Part shown: one piece after another, positions 16,520 through 24,330 of the stretch
Layout of the letters: each line of letters begins with the position of its first letter
Numbering within the stretch: position 1 is the first letter of the stretch
NCBI GenBank assembly: GCA_019745565.1
Contig: JAIESW010000001.1
Location: forward strand, 20,286-84,285
Source of the DNA: Burkholderiales bacterium
Lineage (GTDB): Bacteria > Pseudomonadota > Gammaproteobacteria > Burkholderiales > Ga0077523
DNA: 64,000 bases
Direction of reading: 5' to 3'
Position numbers and translations under genes: made by a program
The notes under the pieces: generated by a model
The model's database searches: none
What the model was told of the DNA's origin: nothing
The model's input: the letters and a program-made list of their open reading frames with translations, nothing else

Positions 16520-17372
16520 GCTGGAGACTCACCCATTGGTCGGTGGTAAAGGCCTCGATCGCACAGGCGCCGTCGAGCTCGAGCTCCAGGCGCTTGAGCG
16601 TCGGCGCGCGCGCAGAGAGTCCGGCGATGTGGCGGCCCACGGCGGTCGATCCGGTGAACGAGACGACGCGCGGCGCCGGATGCAGCACGAGCGGCTCGCC
16701 GATCTCGCTCCCCGGCCCGACCAGCACGCTGAAGAGGCCCGCGGGGAAGCCCGTTTCCTCCACGATGCGCGCCGGCAGGAGGCCCGCGGTGACCGGGGTA
16801 TCGCTCGAGGGCTTGAGCACGACGGCGTTGCCGACGGCGAGCGCGGGCGCGACGCAACGCAGGCAAAGATGCAGCGGCCAGTTCCACGGCCCGATCACGC
16901 TCACCACGCCGACCGGCTTGCAGTGCGCCTGGGATTCCTTGCGCGGCGCATCGACCGGCAGCAAGCGGCCTTCAACGCGGTACACGAGCGCGGCCGCTTC
17001 GAGCAAGATGTCCCGTGCCCACTGCCACTCGAGCTCGGCCTTGACGCGCGCGCTGCCCGACTCCTCGGTCAGCCAAGTGACGATCTCGGCGCGCCGTATC
17101 TCCATCACCTGCGCGGCGCGGCTCATCACCGCGGCGCGCTCCGCCGGAGGCTGGCGTGCCCATGCACGCTGCGCGTCGAGCGCCTTGTCGCAGGCGGCAT
17201 CGAGATCGGCGCGGTCGCATTGCTGCCTCTCGACCATCAGCGCGCCGCTGTAGGGGTTGCGGTCCTGCAGGCGCCGCTTCAGGCCACCCGGGCGCCAGAG
17301 CCCCGCGATCGGCAACAGGTCGAATTTGGGATGGGCCTCCGGCACGAGCCGGCCGCCGGGTAACCGTTCCAT
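16494..17372 (-). pseudogene. Aldehyde dehydrogenase with large in-frame internal deletion
   Basis: A 292-codon frame. Residues 1-268 follow an NAD(P)-dependent aldehyde dehydrogenase closely: PWNWPLHLCLRCVAPALAVGNAVVLKPSSDTP and VSFTGSTAVGRHIA end in RLELELDG, where family members have the catalytic Glu. The next residues (AIEAFTTDQWVSLQH, ending in PRFPF) match the extreme C-terminus of full enzymes. About 190 residues, including the catalytic cysteine, are therefore missing while the frame is preserved. The product cannot be an active dehydrogenase. It lies upstream of the quinone reductase in the same operon, so a polar effect on that gene is not expected. Confidence 0.85.
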
Positions 17373-17768
17373 GCAAGCACACTAACCAAGCGCGTCAGGG
17401 CCTTGCGCTTCTTTCTTGCTGCCTTATTCCGGCTTCGTGCGGTTCTCTACGCGTCGAGAGCAAAGCCTGGTACAGGCGGACATGATCGCCGGCCATCCGC
17501 GCTGCCGTAAGGCGCTCGACTAAGCACCTGCGCACGTGGCGCGGGTCGATCGCCACCGCGCGATGAACGCAATGCGCGCCTTCCTCGATCGAGTGCACGC
17601 TGAGCCAGTGGTTCCGTCATCGATAATCTCCGGAACGGCGCCGCACGGCCTATGCGCTCGCTCCCGGCGTCGTCAAGACCGAGCACTCAGGCTGGGGTCA
17701 ACCGCGGGCTGGTGAAATCGGGCATCCTCGATCGCCACCTGCTTCGGACTGGTTCAGTGAGCTAAAGC
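17373..17768. other. Intergenic zone with gene fragments
   Basis: This 396-base stretch between the aldehyde dehydrogenase remnant and the CoA-hydrolase gene contains no complete gene. The minus strand holds a glycosyltransferase-like C-terminal fragment (annotated separately). The plus strand at about 17641-17680 translates to YALAPGVVKTE, which resembles the PG motif of short-chain dehydrogenases but is too short to be secure. No inverted repeats, transposase remnants or tRNA-like sequences were seen. The stretch marks the change from the damaged left block to the intact right block. Confidence 0.5.
17395..17622 (-). pseudogene. C-terminal fragment resembling a family 4 glycosyltransferase
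   Basis: An open frame of about 75 codons with no upstream coding continuation. The stretch SIEEGAHCVHRAVAIDPRHV, then R-R-x-L-V-E-R-L-T-A-A-R-M-A-G-D-H and LYQALL, has the spacing seen at the end of GT4 glycosyltransferases (helix, Asp-Pro, Cys/Arg, arginine-rich helix with RM-x-x-D-[YH], LY-x-x-LL). The nucleotide-sugar binding half is absent. A GTG codon at 17598 could start translation, but nothing indicates a functional product. The assignment rests on a short pattern and could be wrong. Confidence 0.4.
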
Positions 17769-18923
17769 TCACGCGCTCAAATCCGCCAATGGATGCGGCC
17801 TCCCCCTCCACGCCTCCCACGGCGCCGCGAAGTGCTCCGCCACCCACGCTTCGGTCATCCGATCCAAGGTCGGCGGCGTCCACTGCGCCTGGTTGTCCTT
17901 GTCCACCAGCCGCGCCCGCACGCCCTCGACGAAATCGGGATGCTCGCAGCATTGCAGGGCGACTATCAGTTCGACCTGGAACACTTCCGCCAGGCTCATC
18001 CGTTTCGCGCGCTGCCAAAGCTCCCAGATCAGCGCGAACGTCGTCGGAGATCCGCCGGCCAGCGCAGTCGCGGCGCCCCGCAACCAAGCGTCGTCTCCGT
18101 CGTACGCAGCGATCGTCGCCACCACTTCGGCAAGCGTGTCGCCGTCGGTCATCCGTGCGATGGTGTCCTCATGCTTGCGCACGTTCGATTCAGGCTTCGC
18201 ATCAGTGGCTCGGGCAGCAAAGTGACGAAGCATCTTGGATAGCGCAATGCGGTTGGCCGCGCCCGAATCCGTCCAGGCGATCGAAGCCAATCCCTCCATC
18301 ACCGCATCGCGATCTGAGCTCCGCAAGAAGTAGTCACCCAGGCCGACCGCCAGCGCATCGCTCCCGTTGAGCGGCGCCGCCGTCAGCCCCAGGAATAGAC
18401 CTACCCGTCCCGGCATCCGCGGCAGGAACCAGCTGCCACCCACGTCGGGGAATAGACCGATGTTGATCTCGGGCATCGCGATCCGGGAGGTCTCGGTGAC
18501 GACGCGATGGCTCGCGCCCACCAACAACCCGAGGCCGCCGCCCATCACGATGCCGCTGCCCCATACCATGATCGGCTTCGGATAGGTGTGGATGCGATAG
18601 TCGAGCCGATACTCTTCGCCGAAGAAGGCGGCCGCCTGCGGTATCGGCCCCGGCCCCTGGTGCGCGAGGATCGCGCTGCGCAGCGAGCGCACGTCGGCGC
18701 CCGCGCAGAACGCCCTGCTCCCGGCCCCGTCGAGCACGACGCACGCGATCTTCGGATCGGCCGCCCACCGGATGATGGCCGCATCGAGCGCGCGGATCAT
18801 GTCGAGCGTCAGCGAGTTGAGCGCCTTCTCGACGTTGAGGGTCGCAATGCCGACGAGGAAACCGCCGGCGGCCGGCACTTCGCGAACGAGGACAGCCGGC
18901 GGGCTCTGGGTTGCGTCAGCCAT
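17769..18923 (-). CDS. Enoyl-CoA hydratase/isomerase family protein, probable 3-hydroxyisobutyryl-CoA hydrolase
   Basis: A 384-residue crotonase-fold protein. The oxyanion-hole regions are AFCAGADVRSL and PIMVWGSGIVMGGGLGL, and EINIGLFPDVGGSWFLPRMPG is the hallmark of HIBYL-CoA hydrolases, which act in valine breakdown. The C-terminal extension of about 130 residues (ending near PHPLADL) also fits this subgroup rather than true hydratases. ATG 18923 is chosen because the conserved region begins just after it. The gene stands alone, and no other valine-degradation genes are visible within the window. Confidence 0.85.
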   Translation of the reverse strand: MADATQSPPAVLVREVPAAGGFLVGIATLNVEKALNSLTLDMIRALDAAIIRWAADPKIACVVLDGAGSRAFCAGADVRSLRSAILAHQGPGPIPQAAAFFGEEYRLDYRIHTYPKPIMVWGSGIVMGGGLGLLVGASHRVVTETSRIAMPEINIGLFPDVGGSWFLPRMPGRVGLFLGLTAAPLNGSDALAVGLGDYFLRSSDRDAVMEGLASIAWTDSGAANRIALSKMLRHFAARATDAKPESNVRKHEDTIARMTDGDTLAEVVATIAAYDGDDAWLRGAATALAGGSPTTFALIWELWQRAKRMSLAEVFQVELIVALQCCEHPDFVEGVRARLVDKDNQAQWTPPTLDRMTEAWVAEHFAAPWEAWRGRPHPLADLSA

Positions 18924-19125
18924 GGTGGTGCTCGCGCTGCCCGCGGGTCGTGGTGTGCATGAAGGTTCCTCGGTGGATCGACAACCTGCGATTGTGGTGG
19001 ACCAGCCGTATCCAGGGCAATGCCGCTTTCCCGCCTCCCGGAGCATTCGGGACTTTCGCCGGATCGGGCCCGGGACCGGTTGCGCTACACTGCGGCCGTC
19101 GTAATTTCACCTGCACGAGAACACG

Positions 19126-19641
19126 ATGTATCCGAAATCCGCCCTGACCCTCGCCGTGCTCGCCGCCGCGCTCGCCTCCACTCTCCCCGCCCGGGCCGAC
19201 GGTACCGCCGCCGCGCAATACAAGTCCGGCACCCTGACCGTCGATGTCTCCGGCCCCGACGTCAGCATGCAGCTCCGTCTGCCCATGACCCGCGCCGACA
19301 CCTCGAGCGGCAACAAGCAGACGCTCGAACCGGCCGACGTCGTGGCTCGCCTGAAGGAAGCCGACAAGCTCTTCGTCTTCCCCGCCAAGGCCAAGTGCCT
19401 GGTGGAAAACGCCAATGCCTTCGTCGTCGACACGCAGGGCCGCCCCACCAAGGGCGACGGAAACATCCAGGCCATGTACCGCTTCCGTTGCGACGGCGCC
19501 ACCGCGGCCCGCATCGACACGCTCGGTATCCGCCTGGCGGACCAGCTGCCGGGGCTCGACAAGCTGAAGCTCCAGGTGGCTACCGACAAGGGCGAGATCA
19601 GCAAGGAGCTCTCGCCAGCCTCCGGCGACTTGACGTTGTAA
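19126..19641 (+). CDS. ZrgA/DUF2796-like periplasmic protein
   Basis: A 171-residue exported protein with a signal peptide ending near ARADG. The mature part matches the zinc-uptake regulated ZrgA/DUF2796 pattern: SGTLTVDVSGPDVSMQLRLP at the start, LFVFPAKAKCLVENANAF with the first cysteine, AMYRFRCDGA with the second, and LGIRLADQLPGLDKLKLQVAT near the end. Known members carry a His-rich tract between the two halves that binds zinc; here it is replaced by a short neutral linker without histidines. The protein may therefore have lost metal storage. A tacact hexamer lies about 40 bases before the ATG. Confidence 0.7.
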   Translation: MYPKSALTLAVLAAALASTLPARADGTAAAQYKSGTLTVDVSGPDVSMQLRLPMTRADTSSGNKQTLEPADVVARLKEADKLFVFPAKAKCLVENANAFVVDTQGRPTKGDGNIQAMYRFRCDGATAARIDTLGIRLADQLPGLDKLKLQVATDKGEISKELSPASGDLTL

Positions 19642-19711
19642 TACAGGCGAGCCGGCCCGTCCGGCTCGTTCGCTCTTCGCAGCGGCGCGGCGCTGGCACA
19701 TACTCGGTGCC

Positions 19712-22441
19712 ATGCTGCGACGCACGGATGCTTCCGCCGTCGAACCGCCCCCACCCGGACCACGCGCCGGTGGCGGGCTGTTGCGCACCAAGCTTGCTCC
19801 ACCGCTGATCCGCGGCGACACCGTCGCGCGCGAGCGCCTGCAGGCGGCTCTCGACAAGGGGCGATACGCCAAGCTCGCGCTGATCCACGCCCCGGCGGGC
19901 TACGGCAAGACCACGCTCATGGTCCAGTGGATGAAGCACCTGCAGACGGTCGGCGAGCGGGTCGCGTGGCTCGGGCTCGACAGCTCCGACAACGACGTGT
20001 CGCAATTGCTCGTCGCGCTGCACGCGGCGATGCTGCCGCACGAACCGGATCGGCCGCTCGACCTGTTCGCCCTGATCAATCGCTGTGCGGCAGAGGAACA
20101 GCCCTTCACGCTGTTCCTCGACGAAGTCGAGGCGCTCACCGAGGCTGCAGCCTTGCAGCTGGTCGGCCAACTCCTCGAGTACTCCCCGCCCCAGTTGCAC
20201 ATCGTCATGGGTACACGCAGCGTTCCGGATCTGCCGCTCGCGCGCCTGCGCGTACGCGGTGACCTGATTGAGATCGACGGCCAGGATCTGCGCTTTGCGC
20301 TGCGCGAAGCCGCAGAGTTCCTCTACGTGCGCTGCGGCGTGCAGTTGAGCAAGGCCACCATGAACGAGTTGCTGGAGCGGACCGAAGGCTGGGCCGCCGC
20401 CCTGCAGCTGCTCGCGCTCTCGCTGCGCCAGGGCACGGACCAGGACATGCTCCACCACCTCTCCGGCTCCCGCACCCAGATCATCGAGTACCTCGCGGTC
20501 GACGTGGTCGCCAAGCTGCCGGAGGACATGCGCGAGTTCCTGATGCAGACGTCGATCCTGCGCCGGCTGAGCGGCCCGCTGTGCAACGCGGTGACCGGCG
20601 CCAGCGACGGCACCGAGATGCTGCAGCGGCTCGAGAACGCCAATCTGTTCGTGCTGGCGATCGATCAGGAGCGGGAGTGGTACCGCTATCACGCGCTCTT
20701 CGCCGAATTCCTGCGCGACCGGCTGCTGCGGACTGCTCCGGAGTGCGCGGCCGCGAATGCCCGCAGAGCCTCGGACTGGTGCGCCGATCACGGCTTCCTC
20801 GCCGAGGCCGTCGACTACAGCCTGCAGGCGCGGGACTACGAGACCGCGATCGAGCGCCTCCTCGCGTGCGTCGATCAACAGATCCAGAGCGGGCAGTTCC
20901 GGCGGATGCGCGGCTGGATCGCCGCACTGCCGGACACGGCCGTCGAGCGGGAGCCGCGGTTGTTGGTGGCACGGGCCTGGGCCGCCACCTTCTGCCAGGC
21001 GTTCGAGTTGGCCGAGCGCCTGATCGGCCAGCTCCGGCGCATCGCGGACAACCCCACGACTTCAGCGACGCTGCGCAAGTCGCTCGTCGCGCTGGAGCCG
21101 CAACTCCTGATCAGCACCGGACGCATCGACCTCGCCGCCAAGCGCGCCGCCGCCGGCCTGCTCGATATGGGCCGCGATTCGCCGTTCGAGCGCGGCCGCA
21201 CAGCGACGGCCCTCGCCTACACACGCATCGCATCCGGCCGGCATGAGGAGGCACAGCGGCTCCTGCGCGAGGCCGAGGCATGTCACTCCATGCCCCCTCC
21301 GAGTGTGCTCGGTCTGGTGTACGCGATGGGCTATTCGGCCTTACTGGAATTCAGCCTGGGCAATCTGTCGGGCGCGCTGCATTTGCTGCGTTCGATCGAC
21401 CACCTGGTGACGGACCAGGGCCGGACCGGACCGGAGACGGCCGACGTGTCCTTCCTGCCGGCATTCTTCATCGGCAACGGCGCCGAGATACTGTACGAAT
21501 TGAACGAACTCGACGACGCCGAGGAATGGCTCGATCGCCGGTTCGGTCTGATCGATTCGATCCCGACGGTCCAGTCGGTCTTGCTTGCCTACGTGGTGCG
21601 GGCACGCCTGCTGCTCGCGCGAGGCGAGCGCCAGGCCGCCGAGGAAGTCCTGCTCGCGGGCAGTCGGCATGCGCTGCGCAACGGCATCGAACGGTTGACC
21701 CATGCCGTCGAGTGGGAACGCGTCCGGATCGCGCTGACCGAGGGCGATGTCCCGCGCGCCCGTGTGCTCGCGCGGTCACTGGCACCCCATCCTCCGGCGG
21801 ACGTGCCGCCCGCCCTGATCGAGACCTACGACGAGGTCAACGGCGCCGGCATCGAGACCATGCGGCTGCACCTGCACGACGGCGATCCGCAGACGGCGCT
21901 CGGCTGGGTGGACATGCACATCGAACACGCCGCCGGGGCCCTGCGGCGACGGCGGCTGATGAAGCTGCACATCCTCCGGGCGCTCGCCCTGCGCGCCCTG
22001 GGACGGAACGAAGAGGCCGTCGACAGCATGGCAGCCGCCGTGACGCTGGCGGCCCCCATGGGAGCCGTTCGGTCTTTCAGCGAGGAAGGCAGCGGATGCC
22101 AGGCTTTGCTGAGCGCGTTGGCAGCGCGGCCCGGTCCTTGGGCGGACGAGAAGACCCAGGGGCACGTCAGGACGCTGCTTTCCACGTTCGACGGTGGTAC
22201 CCCCGAGCCCGAGGCTGCCCAAGCCGTTCCCGCGGCCGTGGGCGATGACACGCTGTCCAAGCGGGAGGCTCAGATCCTCCAGCGGCTGTCGCAGGGGTAC
22301 TCCAATCTGGCCGTCGCCCAGCAGCTCTTCGTCTCCACCCACACGGTCAAATGGCACCTGCGGCAGATCTACGACAAGCTGGGTGCCCGCAACCGCAGCC
22401 AGGCGATCTTCAGGGCTCGCCAGCTCGGCCTCCTGCAGTAG
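19712..22441 (+). CDS. MalT-type LuxR-family ATP-dependent regulator
   Basis: A 909-residue large ATP-binding LuxR (LAL) regulator. An N-terminal NB-ARC/AAA domain has the Walker A sequence APAGYGKTTLMVQW (about 68-81) and a Walker B-like FTLFLDEVEAL. The middle is a helical TPR/superhelical region of about 500 residues, and the C-terminal LuxR helix-turn-helix reads LSKREAQILQRLSQGYSNLAVA and VSTHTVKWHLRQIYDKL. Such proteins switch on genes when a small inducer and ATP bind; the inducer is unknown. It starts 70 bases after the ZrgA-like gene. The cataCT hexamer at 19699-19704 lies seven bases before the ATG and a TTCGCA element 17 bases further upstream, without Shine-Dalgarno. Confidence 0.92.
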   Translation: MLRRTDASAVEPPPPGPRAGGGLLRTKLAPPLIRGDTVARERLQAALDKGRYAKLALIHAPAGYGKTTLMVQWMKHLQTVGERVAWLGLDSSDNDVSQLLVALHAAMLPHEPDRPLDLFALINRCAAEEQPFTLFLDEVEALTEAAALQLVGQLLEYSPPQLHIVMGTRSVPDLPLARLRVRGDLIEIDGQDLRFALREAAEFLYVRCGVQLSKATMNELLERTEGWAAALQLLALSLRQGTDQDMLHHLSGSRTQIIEYLAVDVVAKLPEDMREFLMQTSILRRLSGPLCNAVTGASDGTEMLQRLENANLFVLAIDQEREWYRYHALFAEFLRDRLLRTAPECAAANARRASDWCADHGFLAEAVDYSLQARDYETAIERLLACVDQQIQSGQFRRMRGWIAALPDTAVEREPRLLVARAWAATFCQAFELAERLIGQLRRIADNPTTSATLRKSLVALEPQLLISTGRIDLAAKRAAAGLLDMGRDSPFERGRTATALAYTRIASGRHEEAQRLLREAEACHSMPPPSVLGLVYAMGYSALLEFSLGNLSGALHLLRSIDHLVTDQGRTGPETADVSFLPAFFIGNGAEILYELNELDDAEEWLDRRFGLIDSIPTVQSVLLAYVVRARLLLARGERQAAEEVLLAGSRHALRNGIERLTHAVEWERVRIALTEGDVPRARVLARSLAPHPPADVPPALIETYDEVNGAGIETMRLHLHDGDPQTALGWVDMHIEHAAGALRRRRLMKLHILRALALRALGRNEEAVDSMAAAVTLAAPMGAVRSFSEEGSGCQALLSALAARPGPWADEKTQGHVRTLLSTFDGGTPEPEAAQAVPAAVGDDTLSKREAQILQRLSQGYSNLAVAQQLFVSTHTVKWHLRQIYDKLGARNRSQAIFRARQLGLLQ

Positions 22442-22534
22442 CCTACCGTCGCCTGACGGCGACAGCGCACGGAAACCCTACTGTGCGCCGCACAAAAACT
22501 ATCCTTTCGGCTAGTCATGGCCGTGCCCTCTCCT

Positions 22535-22542
22535 GCCGATAA
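22535..22542 (+). promoter_or_regulatory. Possible sigma-28 -10 element upstream of the chemoreceptor
   Basis: The octamer gccgataa is identical to the sigma-28 (FliA) -10 consensus and lies 131 bases before the chemoreceptor ATG. At the expected distance upstream the sequence is catg, not taaa, so the -35 half is missing. The match could be chance, but chemoreceptors are classic FliA targets. The rest of the 232-base gap contains a gtcgcc/ggcgac hairpin just after the regulator gene without a T-tract, and nothing else recognisable. Confidence 0.35.
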
Positions 22543-22673
22543 TCCGGGTGCCTGGGAGATGGGAGCTCCCGGAGCGTTCTCTTGCCGCGCCGCACAATAA
22601 GCAACGTCGGGGGCATGGATCGGAGCACCCGAGGTCTCCCCTGATGGATTTCTACTGAATCGGAGCGGCAGCC

Positions 22674-24308
22674 ATGTTGGGGAACCTGAAGATCGGCAAG
22701 CGCCTCGCCATCCTGGTGGGGGTGTTGAGCATCCTGTTACTCGCCGTCGGCATCATCGGCATCGCCGGGATGTCTTCCACCAATGAGCGCCTGCGCACGG
22801 TCTACGAAGACCGCACCGTCGCGCTGCAGAAGCTCAACACGGTGCTGGACTACACGTACCGGAACCGCGGCCGCGTCGACGCCGCGTTCTACGAAGAGAA
22901 CGTGGCCGAGGCACTGAAGGATCTGGGCAAGGTGGAGGAATACGCTGCCACGCTGAACAAGGCCTGGTCGGAGTACCTCGCCACGCACCTGACGGCCGAG
23001 GAGAAGGCGCTCGCGGACCAGGCCGACGCTGCCCTCGTGATCTTGCGCGAGGCGCGCTCTCAGGTGGTCCAGGCCCAGCGCACGCAGAGCCGTCCGGCCG
23101 CGTACGAGGTGTTCAAGACGGTTGGCTATCGCCAGAAGCTCTTCGTTTTCCGGGAACTGCTGGGCAAGCTGATCGACCTGCAGGTGCAAGTGGCCGACGC
23201 GGAGTACCAGGCCTCGATCGCGGAATCCAAGCGGATGCAGGCGCTGGCCGTGGGTGCGATCGCGCTCGGCCTGGTGCTCGGCATCGGACTCGCGTGGCTC
23301 ATCATCCGTTCGATCACCCGGCCGCTCGATGCGGCCGTGGCCATCGCCGACCGCATCGCCGGTGGCGATCTGTCGGGTGAGATCGAAGTCCGCGGGAAGG
23401 ACGAGACCGCTCTGCTGCTGCAGTCATTCTCGCGCATGCAACACTCGCTGCGAACCCTGGTCGGTGAGATCAACGGCGGCGTCGAACAGCTGTCCAGCGC
23501 TGCAACCGAACTGGCCGCCGCTGCGCATCAAGTCGCGCAGGCCTCCGATGCGCAGAGCGAAGCGGCGTCCTCGATGGCCGCATCGGTCGAGGAGATGACC
23601 GTCAGCATCACCCACATCTCCGATCGCGCCACGGATACCCAGGCCATCTCGAGCGAAACCGGGCGCCTGTCGCGCGAAGGCGGTGCCGTGGTTCGGCGTT
23701 CCGCCGACGAGATGGAACTCATCGCCGAATCCGTGAACCAGTCGGCCACGAGCGTCCGGCTGCTGGGCGAGAAGTCGAAGGAGATCGCCCACATCGTGAG
23801 CGTCATCAAGGACATCGCCGACCAGACCAACCTGCTCGCGCTGAACGCGGCCATCGAGGCGGCGCGCGCGGGCGAACAGGGTCGCGGCTTCGCCGTCGTG
23901 GCGGACGAAGTGCGCAAGCTCTCCGAGAAGACCGCCGGCTCCACCAACGAGATTGCCGCCATGATCCAGGCGATCGCCGACGGTACGCAGCACGCGGTGT
24001 CGACCATGGAAGAAGGCGTGACCAAGGTCGGTGCGGGCGTCGCACTTGCACGCGAAGCCGGTCAGTCGATCGTCGGCATCGAGGACGGATCGGCCCGCCT
24101 GCTGGGTGCCGTGATCGACATCTCGAGCGCGCTTAAGGAACAGAGCCAGGCGAGCAACGACATCGCCAAGCACGTGGAACGCATCGCCCAGATGACCGAG
24201 GAGAACAGTGTCGCTGTGCGCGAAACCGCGAAGGCGAGCCAGGCCCTGGAAGATCTCGCCACTTCGCTGCAGGCGAGTGCCGGGCGCTTCCGGGTCCACG
24301 CCGGCTGA
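22674..24308 (+). CDS. Methyl-accepting chemotaxis protein
   Basis: A 544-residue transmembrane chemoreceptor. TM1 spans about residues 10-32, a four-helix-bundle type periplasmic sensor about 33-185, and TM2 about 190-212. A HAMP domain follows ([20 protein letters not shown]), and the cytoplasmic signalling hairpin carries the highly conserved [20 protein letters not shown] and [13 protein letters not shown]. The ligand is not predictable from the sensor. ATG 22674 follows a ggagcgg site. No pentapeptide tether for CheR is seen at the C-terminus. The GGDEF/EAL gene begins 22 bases later in the same direction. Confidence 0.95.
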   Translation: MLGNLKIGKRLAILVGVLSILLLAVGIIGIAGMSSTNERLRTVYEDRTVALQKLNTVLDYTYRNRGRVDAAFYEENVAEALKDLGKVEEYAATLNKAWSEYLATHLTAEEKALADQADAALVILREARSQVVQAQRTQSRPAAYEVFKTVGYRQKLFVFRELLGKLIDLQVQVADAEYQASIAESKRMQALAVGAIALGLVLGIGLAWLIIRSITRPLDAAVAIADRIAGGDLSGEIEVRGKDETALLLQSFSRMQHSLRTLVGEINGGVEQLSSAATELAAAAHQVAQASDAQSEAASSMAASVEEMTVSITHISDRATDTQAISSETGRLSREGGAVVRRSADEMELIAESVNQSATSVRLLGEKSKEIAHIVSVIKDIADQTNLLALNAAIEAARAGEQGRGFAVVADEVRKLSEKTAGSTNEIAAMIQAIADGTQHAVSTMEEGVTKVGAGVALAREAGQSIVGIEDGSARLLGAVIDISSALKEQSQASNDIAKHVERIAQMTEENSVAVRETAKASQALEDLATSLQASAGRFRVHAG

Positions 24309-24330
24309 TCCGGCCCGGCACGCAACGACG

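Noticed and set aside
17641..17680. SDR-like scrap YALAPGVVKTE on the plus strand
   Set aside because: Only about a dozen residues match; too short to call a gene fragment with confidence.
22448..22463. Hairpin gtcgcc/ggcgac after the MalT-type gene
   Set aside because: It has no T-tract, so it is not scored as a terminator.
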